Part shown: positions 10,816 to 22,961 of the stretch, one piece after another
Layout of the letters: each line of letters starts with the position of its first letter
Numbering within the stretch: position 1 is the stretch's first letter
Assembly: GCF_000482485.1 (NCBI RefSeq)
Contig: NZ_AXVK01000015.1
Span: 124,001 to 188,000 of the forward strand
Source of the DNA: Paucisalibacillus globulus DSM 18846
Lineage (GTDB): Bacteria; Bacillota; Bacilli; Bacillales; Amphibacillaceae
Length of the DNA: 64,000 nt
Reading direction: 5' to 3'
Position numbers and translations under genes: made by a program
Notes under the pieces: generated by a model
Told to the model about the DNA's origin: nothing
Databases searched by the model: none
The model's input: the letters and a program-made list of their open reading frames with translations, nothing else

Positions 10816-11775
10816 TTAATTATTAAGAATTAACTTTGAGGCATTTAAAAAATCTTTACGTCTTATCCACTCTATCTCCATTGTTTCCATGTAATCTCCT
10901 ACACTTATTCTACGTTTTCTTGTCAGGTAATGTATCCATTCACGGATTAAATCACTTGGAATAAAAATGGAATATAAATACTTTTCAAGTTCATTTTCTT
11001 CGACCATATGATAACCTAGTAATCGTTCAACGTCCCATTTTATATGTGGCAAAAATCGTTGACCTAGTTGAATATAATCATAATTTTGAGGTGAGCAATG
11101 TAAAAGGTCAAAATCAATCATATACGTATTTTCATTTTGGATAAAATTGTGAGAGGCTACGTCGCCATGTACCCACAGTCCATTCCTTTCCGCACTTAAC
11201 TGGTCTCTATACCAAGGATAGTTTTCTACAACTTCCAGATATTTTTTCATTAGGACCGTTATATCGTTATACAAAGCTTTATAACCTTTCCGTTCAAAAA
11301 TTTGTTCGGTCTCCGAAAATTTATAAAGTCGTGCATGCCATCTTTTGTAAAACTGTTGTTTTCTCAGCAAATTTTTTATATAAATCTGACTTGCATCTGC
11401 ATGAAACTTTTTTAATAAATTAACTGCTCTTCTTCTATCAACATCCGCTTCATAGTTCAACTTTCTCCCTGAAACATACGGTGCAATAGTCCAACTAAAA
11501 TGGGTTCCATTCGAAATTTCTTTTTTCCCATTTGGATACCGAACAAACGGAACTACTCTTTTTGACCGTATTCGCTCAAAAAAATCCCATTGTTGTCTCA
11601 TATTCGAGGTATTAGAATGGCCCTTTAGAACATATTTATCTCCTGACTCGGCTTCAATATAATAAATATTACGTTTTATCGGATGAATCTTTTTTACTCT
11701 TAAGTTCCCCTCCCAACGTAAAAAAGAAGAGAGACGATTAAAACGTTGATCGTCTCTACTTAGATTGTAACTCAA
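10816..11775 (-). CDS. CotS/YutH-like aminoglycoside phosphotransferase-fold protein coupled to safA
   Basis: A 319-residue protein of the choline/aminoglycoside kinase fold. The catalytic loop WVHGDVASHNF (about 205-215) keeps the Asp and Asn of the HGDxxxxN motif. A metal-binding DFD follows in MIDFDLLHC, so it looks enzymatically competent. Its TTG start overlaps the safA stop (shared TTGA), which points to translational coupling. Several B. subtilis coat proteins (CotS, CotI, YtaA, YutH, YsxE) have this fold. The context suggests a coat or assembly role, but the substrate is unknown. Confidence 0.75.
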   Translation of the reverse strand: MSYNLSRDDQRFNRLSSFLRWEGNLRVKKIHPIKRNIYYIEAESGDKYVLKGHSNTSNMRQQWDFFERIRSKRVVPFVRYPNGKKEISNGTHFSWTIAPYVSGRKLNYEADVDRRRAVNLLKKFHADASQIYIKNLLRKQQFYKRWHARLYKFSETEQIFERKGYKALYNDITVLMKKYLEVVENYPWYRDQLSAERNGLWVHGDVASHNFIQNENTYMIDFDLLHCSPQNYDYIQLGQRFLPHIKWDVERLLGYHMVEENELEKYLYSIFIPSDLIREWIHYLTRKRRISVGDYMETMEIEWIRRKDFLNASKLILNN

Positions 11776-12629
11776 TCAGATGATTCTTCCTCAATTCGTA
11801 CTTCACCAAAGCCTGGAGGGGTTGGAAATCCGCTAGCGTCGAAACCAGACATAGATGGAAATGTCATAGTTGGTTCCATCTGTGGCATCGTTCCTTGAGA
11901 AGCTTGGAAGTTACTCAAATTTGCATCGAAACTAAATTGAGGCATTTCAACCATTTGTGGAGCTTCGTAATTCATTCCTCCACCACAACCACAATCATTT
12001 TGCTGTTGTTGCATGGGCATCATCATTCCTGGGTGACCCATAGGTGCTACCATAGGGGCATGATGCATTGGAAATACATGATGACCATGTGGTGGCATTC
12101 CAAAGCAGCATGGATGTACATGATAACAAGGAATCATTTGAACCGGTTGGAACATAGGTTGTTGGACCATCGGCTGTTGTTGTGGTTGCTCCACATGTTG
12201 TATTTCCTTTGGAACTTCCTTTTCTTTTTCTTCTTGGAAATTAAACTGCATATATAAATCTTGTTCGATTGTAGGAGCTTGCACTAGGGGCATCGTCATC
12301 TGTGGAATTTGCGGCATTTGTGGCATCGGCATTTCTGGTTTTAGCTCCATCTGTGGTTTGTGATCATCTTCTTTAACCACTGGCATTGGTTTTGGTGAAA
12401 TATCCTTGTAGGGTGTTTCTACTTTTTGTTCCTTTATAGGTGCTTCTTTCTGTACCATTTCTTTTTTTACCGATTTAGCTGTTGTTGGAATGCGAATCTT
12501 CATCCCTGGCATAATCATATCAGGACTTGAAAGTTGTGAATTTGCAGCTTTTAATGCTTCGAAGTCCACCCCATACTGTTTAGACAGTTCCCATAATGTA
12601 TCTCCTTTTTGGACAATATGAATCTTCAA
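11772..12629 (-). CDS. safA: Spore coat morphogenetic protein SafA (LysM)
   Basis: SafA organises the inner spore coat and binds SpoVID and peptidoglycan precursors at the forespore surface. The N-terminal LysM domain covers about 1-48 (MKIHIVQKGDTLWEL ... IRIP). The rest, to residue 285, is a low-complexity scaffold rich in Met, Pro, Gln and His, with a YHVHPCCFGMPPHGHH segment. The start is TTG at 12629, with AAAGGAG about 12 bases before it, a rather long gap. In B. subtilis an internal start gives a shorter form; I cannot tell whether that happens here. It overlaps the following kinase-like gene by 4 bases. Confidence 0.93.
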   Translation of the reverse strand: MKIHIVQKGDTLWELSKQYGVDFEALKAANSQLSSPDMIMPGMKIRIPTTAKSVKKEMVQKEAPIKEQKVETPYKDISPKPMPVVKEDDHKPQMELKPEMPMPQMPQIPQMTMPLVQAPTIEQDLYMQFNFQEEKEKEVPKEIQHVEQPQQQPMVQQPMFQPVQMIPCYHVHPCCFGMPPHGHHVFPMHHAPMVAPMGHPGMMMPMQQQQNDCGCGGGMNYEAPQMVEMPQFSFDANLSNFQASQGTMPQMEPTMTFPSMSGFDASGFPTPPGFGEVRIEEESSD

Positions 12630-12775
12630 TGTTAAATCGAACTCCTTTCACTTCTATATTCTGGGCTAATCACTCTATATCAAGATATGCAAAATTAATC
12701 CAAATGTTGAACATAAAGTGAAACTTCATTTAGTGGTTATATAACCTTCTTTTAAAAAGTATTTAATAACCCATT

Positions 12776-12806
12776 AAAAAAGCCGTTCCCTGTTTAGGAG
12801 AACGAC
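12776..12806 (-). terminator. Terminator of the spo0B-obg operon
   Basis: Read on the minus strand, CGTTC-CC pairs with GG-GAACG around a short loop and is followed by GC and T6. It begins a few bases after the obg stop. Confidence 0.75.
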
Positions 12807-12812
12807 AATTAT

Positions 12813-14635
<1,823 letters not shown>

Positions 14636-14836
14636 ATTATCCTCCCCCAATATGTTGAATTATAGCAGAAAACAACGATGAGTTCATTATTTGGATGTAT
14701 TTACATTGTGTATCTCAGTATCAGAAATCTATTATTCATGATGGCTTTATTTTTAGTTCCCTATAATGTTGCATGAGGCCTATCTATTGTGAACTTCATA
14801 TATTGCATGCAATATAGAATTCATTCCATTAAAAAA

Positions 14837-14862
14837 ACTCCAACCACTATTTAGGATTGGAG
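14837..14862. terminator. Terminator after rpmA
   Basis: ACTCCAATCC / GGTTGGAGT stem with A7 on one side and T7 on the other. It closes the rplU-prp-rpmA operon. Confidence 0.9.
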
Positions 14863-14877
14863 TTTTTTTATGTTTAA

Positions 14878-15509
<632 letters not shown>

Positions 15510-15520
15510 GGAACAAACCC

Positions 15521-15829
15521 TTATTGGTTAATTTTTTCAATTACTAATTTAGTGTAAGGTTGACGATGACCTTGTTTTTTGTGGTAGTTTTTCTTAGCTT
15601 TAAATTTGAATACAGTAACTTTTTTCTGACGACCATGTTTTTCAACTTTAGCCGTAACAGTAGCACCTTCAACGTAAGGAGCACCAACTTTTACATCTTC
15701 TCCACCTACGAAAAGTACTTTGTCAAAAGTAACCGTTTCATCTACGTCTGCGAAAACTTTTTCTACGTAAACTACTTGGCCTTCTTCAACTTTAACTTGC
15801 TTACCACCTGTTTCGATAATTGCGTACAT
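15521..15829 (-). CDS. rplU: 50S ribosomal protein L21
   Basis: A ribosomal protein of 102 residues, first gene of the rplU-prp-rpmA operon. [17 protein letters not shown] at the start and [21 protein letters not shown] at the end are typical. AAGGAGGTGCAGTT precedes the ATG. A structured leader lies directly upstream. Confidence 0.98.
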   Translation of the reverse strand: MYAIIETGGKQVKVEEGQVVYVEKVFADVDETVTFDKVLFVGGEDVKVGAPYVEGATVTAKVEKHGRQKKVTVFKFKAKKNYHKKQGHRQPYTKLVIEKINQ

Positions 15830-15835
15830 AACTGC

Positions 15836-15945
15836 ACCTCCTTATTAAACTCAGACTCGCCATACAGGTAACTTATGTAAGTTTTAATACCTGTTCTGTG
15901 CGGTTGTAGCACGGGTGCTACGATGAATAACATACAAATGTTATC
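15836..15945 (-). promoter_or_regulatory. L21 mRNA leader
   Basis: Between the spoIVFB and rplU genes the minus strand can form three hairpins: ATAACAT/ATGTTAT (15927-15944), GTAGCA/TGCTAC (15906-15921) and ACAGGTA/TACCTGT (15864-15894). The last sits just before the rplU ribosome site. A conserved L21 leader is known from Firmicutes, in which such structures are thought to allow feedback by L21. The assignment here rests on position and structure. Confidence 0.6.
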
Positions 15946-15978
15946 ACGTAATCTATACTTTTGTCAAGGTTAATTCGA

Positions 15979-16842
15979 TTATGTTGGTATAGTTACAACT
16001 TCACCAACTGTTTTATAGTAGCCTTTATCAAAAAAGTACGTTTTCAAACAATCCGATTCATCTATAGCAAGACGTGTATTATTAGGCATTTGAATGTAAA
16101 TTGAATGCTTCATATCTCTTCTAAACTGTGAGAAGACCTCCATTAGTGAAGAGTGCGAAGGCACTATGATCGGTTTTACCGTTTTAATCCAATTATTTCC
16201 TTTATAACGATTTAAGAGAAAACGAATAAATACGAAATGTCTTTTTTTCCATTCTGAATGATTTTCTAATAATAGAAAAACTATAATTAAAAATGAACTT
16301 AATGTAAATGAAAAAAATAATAATTGCACCCCAAGGATAACAAGACATAAATACATCGATGAGATAATGATCATATGGTAAGCTTTTTGGAATGAAAATC
16401 TTTTGGATAATAAAAAGAACAAAAGTTTACCACCATCAAGTGGCCATATAGGCAAAAGATTAAAGATAAGAATTGTCGTATTGTATATGTTAACAGTCTC
16501 AATAATAGATGATGGCAATAGAGAAAAAAATGAAGCAAAAATCATAAGAAAATAAATAATCACATGCTGAAAAGGACCTGCTATAGTTACAATAAATTCT
16601 TCCTTAACCGGCCTATTTCCATGCTCATCTGTATCCATTACACCGCCAAAAATCCATAACATCACTTTATTAATTCTCCATTTAAAATATGCTGCTGCTA
16701 CATAATGACCAAGTTCATGAAATAATACAATGGTCAAGATAACAAACATTTCAACAAATGTACCTGTTAAGAATGAAATAATAATAAACACAAATAGTAT
16801 TGGATGAATATGTATTGGTGGAATAATCTTATGGATTGTCAT
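15979..16842 (-). CDS. spoIVFB: Stage IV sporulation intramembrane metalloprotease SpoIVFB
   Basis: The site-2-type protease in the outer forespore membrane that cuts pro-sigma-K. The frame is open up to 16986, but the family start is MTIHKIIPPIHIHP at 16842 behind AGGTGGTTGAAGTTG, giving 287 residues. The zinc ligands are in the transmembrane LFHELGHYVAAAYF (HExxH), and the third ligand Asp is in LLPIWPLDGGKLL. A C-terminal CBS-like region follows from about 200. It overlaps the end of spoIVFA by 14 bases, so the regulator and protease are coupled. Confidence 0.95.
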   Translation of the reverse strand: MTIHKIIPPIHIHPILFVFIIISFLTGTFVEMFVILTIVLFHELGHYVAAAYFKWRINKVMLWIFGGVMDTDEHGNRPVKEEFIVTIAGPFQHVIIYFLMIFASFFSLLPSSIIETVNIYNTTILIFNLLPIWPLDGGKLLFFLLSKRFSFQKAYHMIIISSMYLCLVILGVQLLFFSFTLSSFLIIVFLLLENHSEWKKRHFVFIRFLLNRYKGNNWIKTVKPIIVPSHSSLMEVFSQFRRDMKHSIYIQMPNNTRLAIDESDCLKTYFFDKGYYKTVGEVVTIPT

Positions 16843-17623
16843 CAACTTCAACCACCTGTACTGGGTCGACAAATTTATTATCTTTTTCAATAGCAAAATA
16901 GACCATTTTATTTTCTTCGGTTGGGGTAAATTCACCGATTCGTTGGTTTGCATCAATAATTTGATATAAATGCACATCAACTGCACTTAAAAAACCATAG
17001 GTAGTAGTAGACTTATCTGCATGTTGAACAACAATCGTTTTATTCGTGTCTGATTTTTTACCAGAAAAAATTACTACACCTTCTCTTAGGGCTGATACAG
17101 AAGTTGTTTCTCCTGGTGCAATCATAATTCCTTTACCATTGGATTGAAAGGTCTCAATGACACTTCCTGATACTGGTAACGCGAGTGCTACATCTTCTAC
17201 TTCCTTTGATTCATCACTTGGTGAAAACGCTAAAGGTGTTCCAAATGAGTCCTTATACCACTGGTATACGCTAGCAAATGGAAATTCCTCTGTTAATACG
17301 CTATTTGTCCATTGTTTTGGTTTTTCAAAAATGGCTGCATCGTTTTGCCAAATGATAGCAAAGGAGAAAAATAACATAACAGAAAATATACCTTTAAGTA
17401 TTATTCCAGTAATTGTGTTGCTTCTTGATTGGTTAGTGGCTGAAGGGTCAATAAAGTTGGGATAGAATCCATGCTTTTCTTCTTCTTGTGGTAATGTTGG
17501 CATGATTGTACTAACTTTATTTCGGTTAATTTTTGTTGGTAAACCTCGTATTTTTTTTCGATCGTTAATTGATTTTCGAACATCCTTGATATCTTTCTTC
17601 ATTCTCTTCATTCCCTCATTCAT
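16829..17623 (-). CDS. spoIVFA: Stage IV sporulation protein FA (SpoIVFB regulator)
   Basis: The inhibitory partner that holds SpoIVFB in complex with BofA until the forespore signal arrives. It has 264 residues: a basic cytoplasmic N-terminus, one membrane helix at about 78-98 (IILKGIFSVMLFFSFAIIW) and an external M23/LytM-type domain. The domain includes PVSGSVIETFQSNGKGIMIAP and VQHADKSTTTYGFL. Catalytic zinc ligands of true M23 peptidases appear incomplete, as expected for this regulator. Confidence 0.93.
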   Translation of the reverse strand: MNEGMKRMKKDIKDVRKSINDRKKIRGLPTKINRNKVSTIMPTLPQEEEKHGFYPNFIDPSATNQSRSNTITGIILKGIFSVMLFFSFAIIWQNDAAIFEKPKQWTNSVLTEEFPFASVYQWYKDSFGTPLAFSPSDESKEVEDVALALPVSGSVIETFQSNGKGIMIAPGETTSVSALREGVVIFSGKKSDTNKTIVVQHADKSTTTYGFLSAVDVHLYQIIDANQRIGEFTPTEENKMVYFAIEKDNKFVDPVQVVEVDDNP

Positions 17624-17765
17624 TGTTTATACAATTGTATGAAGGATTTGGACAAGATATGAATGGTCAATTTTATGGATATTAATTTCTCACAACTAAA
17701 CGCTTCAAGCCAATCAGTTTAATAATTTTAAATTAACTTCTCTTAACCATAGGCAAAAAAAAAAT

Positions 17766-17801
17766 GAACGAAGGAAATAAACTATCTTCCTTGTTCATTC
17801 T
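17766..17801 (-). terminator. Terminator after minD
   Basis: The minus strand has ATGAACAAGGAA pairing with TTCCTTCGTTCAT (one bulge), then a run of ten T. It ends the mreBCD-minCD operon. Confidence 0.85.
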
Positions 17802-17816
17802 GTTAGACGAATTTAA

Positions 17817-18614
17817 TTAACTTCTAATTCCAAAGAACTTTTTAACCTTTTTAAACATACCTGTTTCATCTTCTAATGATTGTAAAGGTACGGATTCGCC
17901 AAGTATTCTTCTTGCGATATTACGATATGCGATGGATGCTTTTGAATTTGGTTGGAATGCTACAGGTTCACCGTAGTTAGATGCTTTAATTACTTCATCG
18001 TCGTCTAGGACTATACCGATTAGATCGATAGATAAAACTTGTACAATTTCATCAATATCAAGCATGTCTCCATTTTTCATCATGTGCTTTCGAATGCGGT
18101 TAATTACTAGAGTCGGAGGTTCAATTTCCTTTTTTTCTAGTAAACCAATGATTCGATCAGCATCTCGAACACTAGATTTCTCTGGTGTTGTTACAACTAT
18201 CGCTCTATCTGCTCCAGCAACGGCATTTTGAAATCCTTGTTCAATACCCGCCGGGCAGTCAATGATTATATAGTCATATTCTGTCTTTAATTCTTTAATA
18301 ATTTCAAGCATTCCTTCAGTAGTAACAGCTGATTTATCACTTGTTTGCGCAGCCGGTAGCAGTGATAAGTAATCAAATCGTTTATCTTTAATAAGGGCTT
18401 GTTTTAATTTACAACGTCCATTAATGACATCAACAATGTCATAAATAATTCGGTTTTCTAGACCCATAATTACATCTAGATTTCTAAGTCCAATATCCGT
18501 ATCAATTAAACAAACTTTTTTATCCATTAACGCTAGAGCAGTACCGATATTTGCAGTAGTAGTTGTTTTTCCAACTCCACCTTTACCAGATGTTATAACA
18601 ATTGCCTCACCCAT
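17817..18614 (-). CDS. minD: Septum site-determining ATPase MinD
   Basis: A membrane-associated ParA/MinD-type ATPase that recruits MinC to block division near the poles. It has 265 residues. The deviant Walker A is GKGGVGKTT (10-18), followed by CLIDTDIGLRNLD and IIDCPAGIEQG. The C-terminal amphipathic helix TGMFKKVKKFFGIRS is the membrane-targeting signal. It overlaps minC by 8 bases. Confidence 0.98.
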   Translation of the reverse strand: MGEAIVITSGKGGVGKTTTTANIGTALALMDKKVCLIDTDIGLRNLDVIMGLENRIIYDIVDVINGRCKLKQALIKDKRFDYLSLLPAAQTSDKSAVTTEGMLEIIKELKTEYDYIIIDCPAGIEQGFQNAVAGADRAIVVTTPEKSSVRDADRIIGLLEKKEIEPPTLVINRIRKHMMKNGDMLDIDEIVQVLSIDLIGIVLDDDEVIKASNYGEPVAFQPNSKASIAYRNIARRILGESVPLQSLEDETGMFKKVKKFFGIRS

Positions 18615-19299
18615 TGGTAATTCTCCTTTCGAATGCCCTTATACTTTTACGTTTATGGGCTAAAACTTGTAATCTATCAATTATTATTTTATCTTTTTCT
18701 ACATCGACGAGACCACATTCCATGTATACACCATCTGATTCATAATCCGGAGCACGACTAATATAATCAGCTATTCGAAGTTGACTCGGATTCATATAAG
18801 AAGCGGTTATAATTGCGTTTTTATCACCTTTAACTCCTGCATGGGCAATTCCATGCAAGCTTCCCATGATATATATATTACCAGTAGAAATCACTTTTCC
18901 ACCTGGATTGACATCACCTATAAGTAATAAATCACCTTTAACCTCTAGAACCTGTCCTGAACGAACAATTCGATTTTCTATTTTTATTTCTGTATCCTCT
19001 AACATCGCTAGAGCATCACTTCTTAATATGACATTAGATTCAAGGCTTTGTATGATAAACTGACTTTCATTTGTAATAATCTTTTCCAATTCTTCCATTT
19101 GATCTTCATATAGATACCGATTACCTAGCTTAATGGTAACGGATACTTCTTGTTCATCTTTTTGAGGTAAATTGATAGATAATTTCTCTTGTAGCTCCCT
19201 ACACACATCCTCAAAGGAACATCGATCATCAATGAAGAGTGTAAGCCCATCTCGTGTACCTTTAATTGTCACATATTGTTTTGTCTTCGTATCCTGCAT
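18607..19299 (-). CDS. minC: Septum site-determining protein MinC
   Basis: An inhibitor of FtsZ polymerisation, 230 residues. The N-terminal FtsZ-binding domain (about 1-100) is followed by the right-handed beta-helix domain (about 110-220) with repeating short strands around RSGQVLEVKGDLLLIGDVNPGG and GNIYIMGSLHGIAHAG that binds MinD. The start follows GAGGTGAGAAC. Confidence 0.97.
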   Translation of the reverse strand: MQDTKTKQYVTIKGTRDGLTLFIDDRCSFEDVCRELQEKLSINLPQKDEQEVSVTIKLGNRYLYEDQMEELEKIITNESQFIIQSLESNVILRSDALAMLEDTEIKIENRIVRSGQVLEVKGDLLLIGDVNPGGKVISTGNIYIMGSLHGIAHAGVKGDKNAIITASYMNPSQLRIADYISRAPDYESDGVYMECGLVDVEKDKIIIDRLQVLAHKRKSIRAFERRITNG

Positions 19300-19363
19300 G
19301 TTCTCACCTCTGATACCTGTTTCAAATTTAGCGTGTAGGGTTAAATATTATGATTTATATGCT

Positions 19364-19888
19364 CTATTTTGCTTTACTATTTTTCCATTTCTCAAGTCGT
19401 TTTGCAAATAATGGATATAAAATTAATAAGAAAATAAAATTAGCTAAAATAGATGGTAATAAACGTTCCATCAAATAATCCATCCATATCAAATCTATTA
19501 TGCCTACAACATAATAAATAAGATTAATAATTAATTCAGCAATCATTATACTTATTATACCAAACAATAGCGTGGAATAAATATTACTATGCAATATATT
19601 TCTAAGTTCACGAATAATATAAATTACCACTGTATACGTAAACATGTAAACACCTAATATACCCGTATAAGATATATCAATTAACAAACCAAATATCGCC
19701 GCGTAAATAATAGAATGATACGAGTTATTTCGGTCATAAAAGATTGCAATTAATACTAAAAACATTAGAACCCAATGTGGAGTTATCATCATGTCTCCAT
19801 CAATTAGGCTACTCGGCAAAATATCAAGCGCAACTCCTTCTAGTGCAACTAAAAGCAGCAGAATAAGGGGTAGGAATATATGTCTCAT
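19364..19888 (-). CDS. mreD: Rod shape-determining protein MreD
   Basis: A small polytopic membrane protein (174 residues, five or six helices) of the elongasome. RHIFLPLILLLLVALEGV at the N-terminus and the DISYTGILGVYMFTYTVV segment are typical. It overlaps the mreC stop by 4 bases (ATGA), so the two are coupled. Confidence 0.95.
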   Translation of the reverse strand: MRHIFLPLILLLLVALEGVALDILPSSLIDGDMMITPHWVLMFLVLIAIFYDRNNSYHSIIYAAIFGLLIDISYTGILGVYMFTYTVVIYIIRELRNILHSNIYSTLLFGIISIMIAELIINLIYYVVGIIDLIWMDYLMERLLPSILANFIFLLILYPLFAKRLEKWKNSKAK

Positions 19889-20742
19889 TCCTCCTCCTCC
19901 TCTTCTCCTGTTAATACTCGATCTACAACGATAACATTATTAATTTCATACATATTAGCTGCTGGTTCTACTAAAGCAGTTTTTGTTAACCCATAATCGT
20001 CAGGAATAACTTCTTTAACGGTACCAATAGGTAATCCAGCGGGAAATACACCACCCATGCCTGAAGAAACAACGAGTTCCCCTTCTTCCAAATCTTTGTC
20101 GGATTCCTCAATAATTTTAAACAATAGCGAATTTGTCTTTTTATCATATTCCTCAATCAAACCGAAAATATCATTTCCTTCTTTTCGAGAAATCGTAGCC
20201 GAAATACGATTAAACTCATCAAATCCTGATAATAACTGTACCGTAGAAGTTAACTGGGAAACACTTTGAATTTTCCCAACCATTCCTGCTGCTGTAATTA
20301 CTGCCATATTCTCCTTAACACCAGCAATTGAACCCTTATTAATTGTAACCTGTTCAATCCAACGTTCAGGTGATCTAGCAGTAACTGTTGCATGGATTGG
20401 ATTATAAGAACGGATAGAATCTGCTTTGTCTATTATTTCTCTAAGCTCCGTGTTTTCTTCTTTTATCTCTTGAACTTCATAAATTAAACCTTTATATTGT
20501 GCTAGTTTTTCTCTCAACAGTTGATTTTCATCATATGTATTACGAATATCATCAATATTATCAAAAATATTCGTTACATATTTTACAGGTGTTGAAATTA
20601 CATTTTGGACCATGCCAATTATGTCACTAACAAATTGTTCTCCTGTAGTTAAATTAGACCGATTCCCTAATGAATATCCAATAAAAACAACTAAAATTAT
20701 AATTCCAATCAGTATTGTAAATAATCTTTTTTTACGCAACAT
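19885..20742 (-). CDS. mreC: Rod shape-determining protein MreC
   Basis: A bitopic membrane protein that links MreB and MreD to cell-wall synthases outside the membrane. It has 285 residues. A cytoplasmic tip MLRKKRLF and a membrane helix (about 8-26) are followed by a coiled coil (about 65-108) and the MreC beta-barrel domain with VITAAGMVGKIQSVS and VVSSGMGGVFPAGLPIG. The C-terminus is a short acidic tail. Confidence 0.97.
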   Translation of the reverse strand: MLRKKRLFTILIGIIILVVFIGYSLGNRSNLTTGEQFVSDIIGMVQNVISTPVKYVTNIFDNIDDIRNTYDENQLLREKLAQYKGLIYEVQEIKEENTELREIIDKADSIRSYNPIHATVTARSPERWIEQVTINKGSIAGVKENMAVITAAGMVGKIQSVSQLTSTVQLLSGFDEFNRISATISRKEGNDIFGLIEEYDKKTNSLLFKIIEESDKDLEEGELVVSSGMGGVFPAGLPIGTVKEVIPDDYGLTKTALVEPAANMYEINNVIVVDRVLTGEEEEEE

Positions 20743-20754
20743 AAAAACACCTAC

Positions 20755-21798
20755 TTATTCTACTCTGGGACGAATTGATACATTTGGTTGTGATTTAAAG
20801 TGTTGGATATATTCCAGAGATTTTCCTGTTCCAACAACTACACTATCTAGCGGATCATCTGTTACAAAGACTGGCATCTTTGTCTCGTCACTTAATACAC
20901 GATCTAAATTCTTCAATAAAGCCCCTCCCCCTGATAACACAATGCCTCGATCCATTATGTCGGCAGCTAGTTCCGGTGGGGTTTTTTCCAATGTAGTTTT
21001 TACAGCTTCTACTATAGCATTAACTGTGTCCTGTAATGCAAGTGAAACTTCCTTACCACTTATCGTAATGGTTTTTGGTAATCCTGTCAGCAAATCTCTA
21101 CCACGAATTTCCATTTCACTATTATCTAAATTTTTATCTCCTGCAGAACCTATTTCAAATTTAATCTGTTCCGAGGTTCTCTCACCGATCATTAGATTGT
21201 AGGTTTTACGAATGTGATTAATGATGGATAAATCCATGTTATCACCAGCATTACGAATTGACCTTGCTGTAACAATTCCACCTAAAGAAATAACCGCTAC
21301 TTCAGTGGTTCCACCACCGATATCAACAATCATACTTCCTGTAGGTTCCCATACTGGAAGACCGGCACCGATTGCAGCTGCGAATGGTTCTGCTATCGGG
21401 AAAGCCTCTTTAGCACCAGCTTGTTTAGATGCATCAATCACTGCTCTCTCTTCAACCATTGTAATTCCCGATGGAACACAAATCATTACATTAGGTTTTT
21501 TTGCAAAAAAAGAACGGCTTCTCATTGCTCGCTTTATATAATACTGCATCATCGTTGCGGTAGTATCATAATCAGCTATAACCCCATCCTTCATTGGTCT
21601 AATTACAGAAATTGTTCCAGGATTTCTACCTATCATATTTTTTGCCGAACTACCTACTGCTTCAATTTCTCCGGTTTCTACATTTTTGGCAACCACAGTA
21701 GGTTCTCTTAAAATTACACCTTTCCCTTTAACAAATACTAGTGTATTAGCTGTACCCAAATCAATACCTAAATCTTGAGAAAAGCCAAAAATCCCCAA
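20755..21798 (-). CDS. mreB: Rod shape-determining actin homologue MreB
   Basis: A membrane-associated actin-like filament protein that guides lateral wall synthesis, 347 residues. [18 protein letters not shown] is phosphate loop 1, [19 protein letters not shown] is phosphate loop 2 and [16 protein letters not shown] is near the adenosine site. The start is TTG, preceded by GAGAGGGAGATATTA. It is first in the mreBCD-minCD run. Confidence 0.98.
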   Translation of the reverse strand: MGIFGFSQDLGIDLGTANTLVFVKGKGVILREPTVVAKNVETGEIEAVGSSAKNMIGRNPGTISVIRPMKDGVIADYDTTATMMQYYIKRAMRSRSFFAKKPNVMICVPSGITMVEERAVIDASKQAGAKEAFPIAEPFAAAIGAGLPVWEPTGSMIVDIGGGTTEVAVISLGGIVTARSIRNAGDNMDLSIINHIRKTYNLMIGERTSEQIKFEIGSAGDKNLDNSEMEIRGRDLLTGLPKTITISGKEVSLALQDTVNAIVEAVKTTLEKTPPELAADIMDRGIVLSGGGALLKNLDRVLSDETKMPVFVTDDPLDSVVVGTGKSLEYIQHFKSQPNVSIRPRVE

Positions 21799-21937
21799 TA
21801 ATATCTCCCTCTCCAGTAATTCTTTATATAGAGCTTGACTCTTTATTTTAGTTTATGTGATGCTCCCTACAATATAATCTTAATATCTCTATTTTCCACA
21901 ACGGTTATGTAATATTATTACCTTCGTTTCAATTAAT

Positions 21938-21972
21938 AAGCGCCACTTTCAGAGAGAATGAAAATGGCGCAT
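21938..21972 (-). terminator. Probable terminator after radC
   Basis: A long imperfect stem GCGCCATTTTCA / TGAAAGTGGCGC lies between radC and mreB. The T-rich tail is weak on both strands, so it may act as a processing or attenuating hairpin instead. Confidence 0.5.
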
Positions 21973-22020
21973 TGTATCCATCTATATAATTATACGAAAA
22001 AAAGATAAAAATTGATAGTG

Positions 22021-22710
22021 CTATAAGTAGCCTTTTTCCTTCAGTGATACAAATTTACGATCACCAATGATAAGATGATCAAGTAACTCAATCCCAATCA
22101 TTTTTCCTGATTCTGCTAATCTTTTAGTAACATGAATGTCTTCTTGGGACGGAGTGGGATCACCGGAGGGGTGGTTATGCGCGACAATTATAGAAGCTGC
22201 TGAGCGTTTTACAGCTTCACGGTAAACTTCGCGAGGATGAACAATAGAAGCATTTAGACTACCTATAAAGATGGTTTGACGATGGATAATCTGGTTCTTA
22301 GTATTAAGAAAAAGAACGACAAAATGTTCCTGGTTAAGATTTCGCAATTCCTCCATGACATAATCAGCTCCATCCTCCGGGGAACGAATGACATATCGTT
22401 CATTCGGCTTATATTGGCTTAGTCTCTTGCCAAGTTCTAAAGCAGAAAGAATTAGCACTCCCTTTGCACTACCAATACCCTTTATTGCTGTTAATTCTTC
22501 AATTGTTGCATCCTTTAACAGCTTTAACCCTTCAAAATGCATTAACAATCGATTTGCTAAGGCCATAACAGATTCCTCTCTAGTTCCACTTCCTAATAAT
22601 ATGGCTAATAATTCTTGATTGGATAAATGATTAGCACCTAGATGAAGGAGTCGCTCCCTTGGGCGATCCTCTTTTGGAACGTCTTTAATCATAATAGATG
22701 TCGATTTCAA
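22021..22710 (-). CDS. radC: RadC family JAB-domain protein
   Basis: A UPF0758 protein with an N-terminal helix-hairpin-helix region (ELTAIKGIGSAKGVLIL) and a C-terminal JAB/MPN metalloprotease-like domain. The metal motif is VAHNHPSGDPTPSQED. Its real biochemical role is unclear despite the historic DNA-repair name. AAAGGAGG lies nine bases before TTG at 22710, inside a longer open frame that reaches 22740. The TTG is the better start and gives 229 residues. maf, normally upstream, is absent. Confidence 0.93.
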   Translation of the reverse strand: MKSTSIMIKDVPKEDRPRERLLHLGANHLSNQELLAILLGSGTREESVMALANRLLMHFEGLKLLKDATIEELTAIKGIGSAKGVLILSALELGKRLSQYKPNERYVIRSPEDGADYVMEELRNLNQEHFVVLFLNTKNQIIHRQTIFIGSLNASIVHPREVYREAVKRSAASIIVAHNHPSGDPTPSQEDIHVTKRLAESGKMIGIELLDHLIIGDRKFVSLKEKGYL

Positions 22711-22739
22711 TAGAATAAACCTCCTTTCTTTTAGAAACA

Positions 22740-22820
22740 CTCACATTCACTCGTCCTTAAGAGAAGTGTTAGTCTTTCCTAGATTGGCAGTAAGTAAGTA
22801 CACTCTTCTAACTGCTAAAA
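22740..22820. repeat. ~80-bp dispersed leader repeat, copy 1 (upstream of radC)
   Basis: ACTCACATTCACTCGTCC, then CTTAA and, about 45 bases on, an AAGTA..ACT..CTAACTGCTAAAA end. The same order of blocks occurs upstream of valS and, split by an insertion, upstream of rph, always in the same orientation relative to the downstream gene. Confidence 0.55.
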
Positions 22821-22902
22821 ATAGGATATCCTAGATAAAGTTACCTTACAAATTAGTAAAAATTACTTTTATAATTGAAAATCCATTTGAAAACACAAAA
22901 AT

Positions 22903-22934
22903 GCAGTATTGAAAATACAATCTTTCAATACTGC
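22903..22934 (-). terminator. Terminator after spoIIB
   Basis: GCAGTATTGAAA pairs with TTTCAATACTGC, followed on the minus strand by ATTTTTG. It lies just downstream of the spoIIB stop. Confidence 0.8.
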
Positions 22935-22961
22935 TAATAAACCAAAACTGAATTTTATATT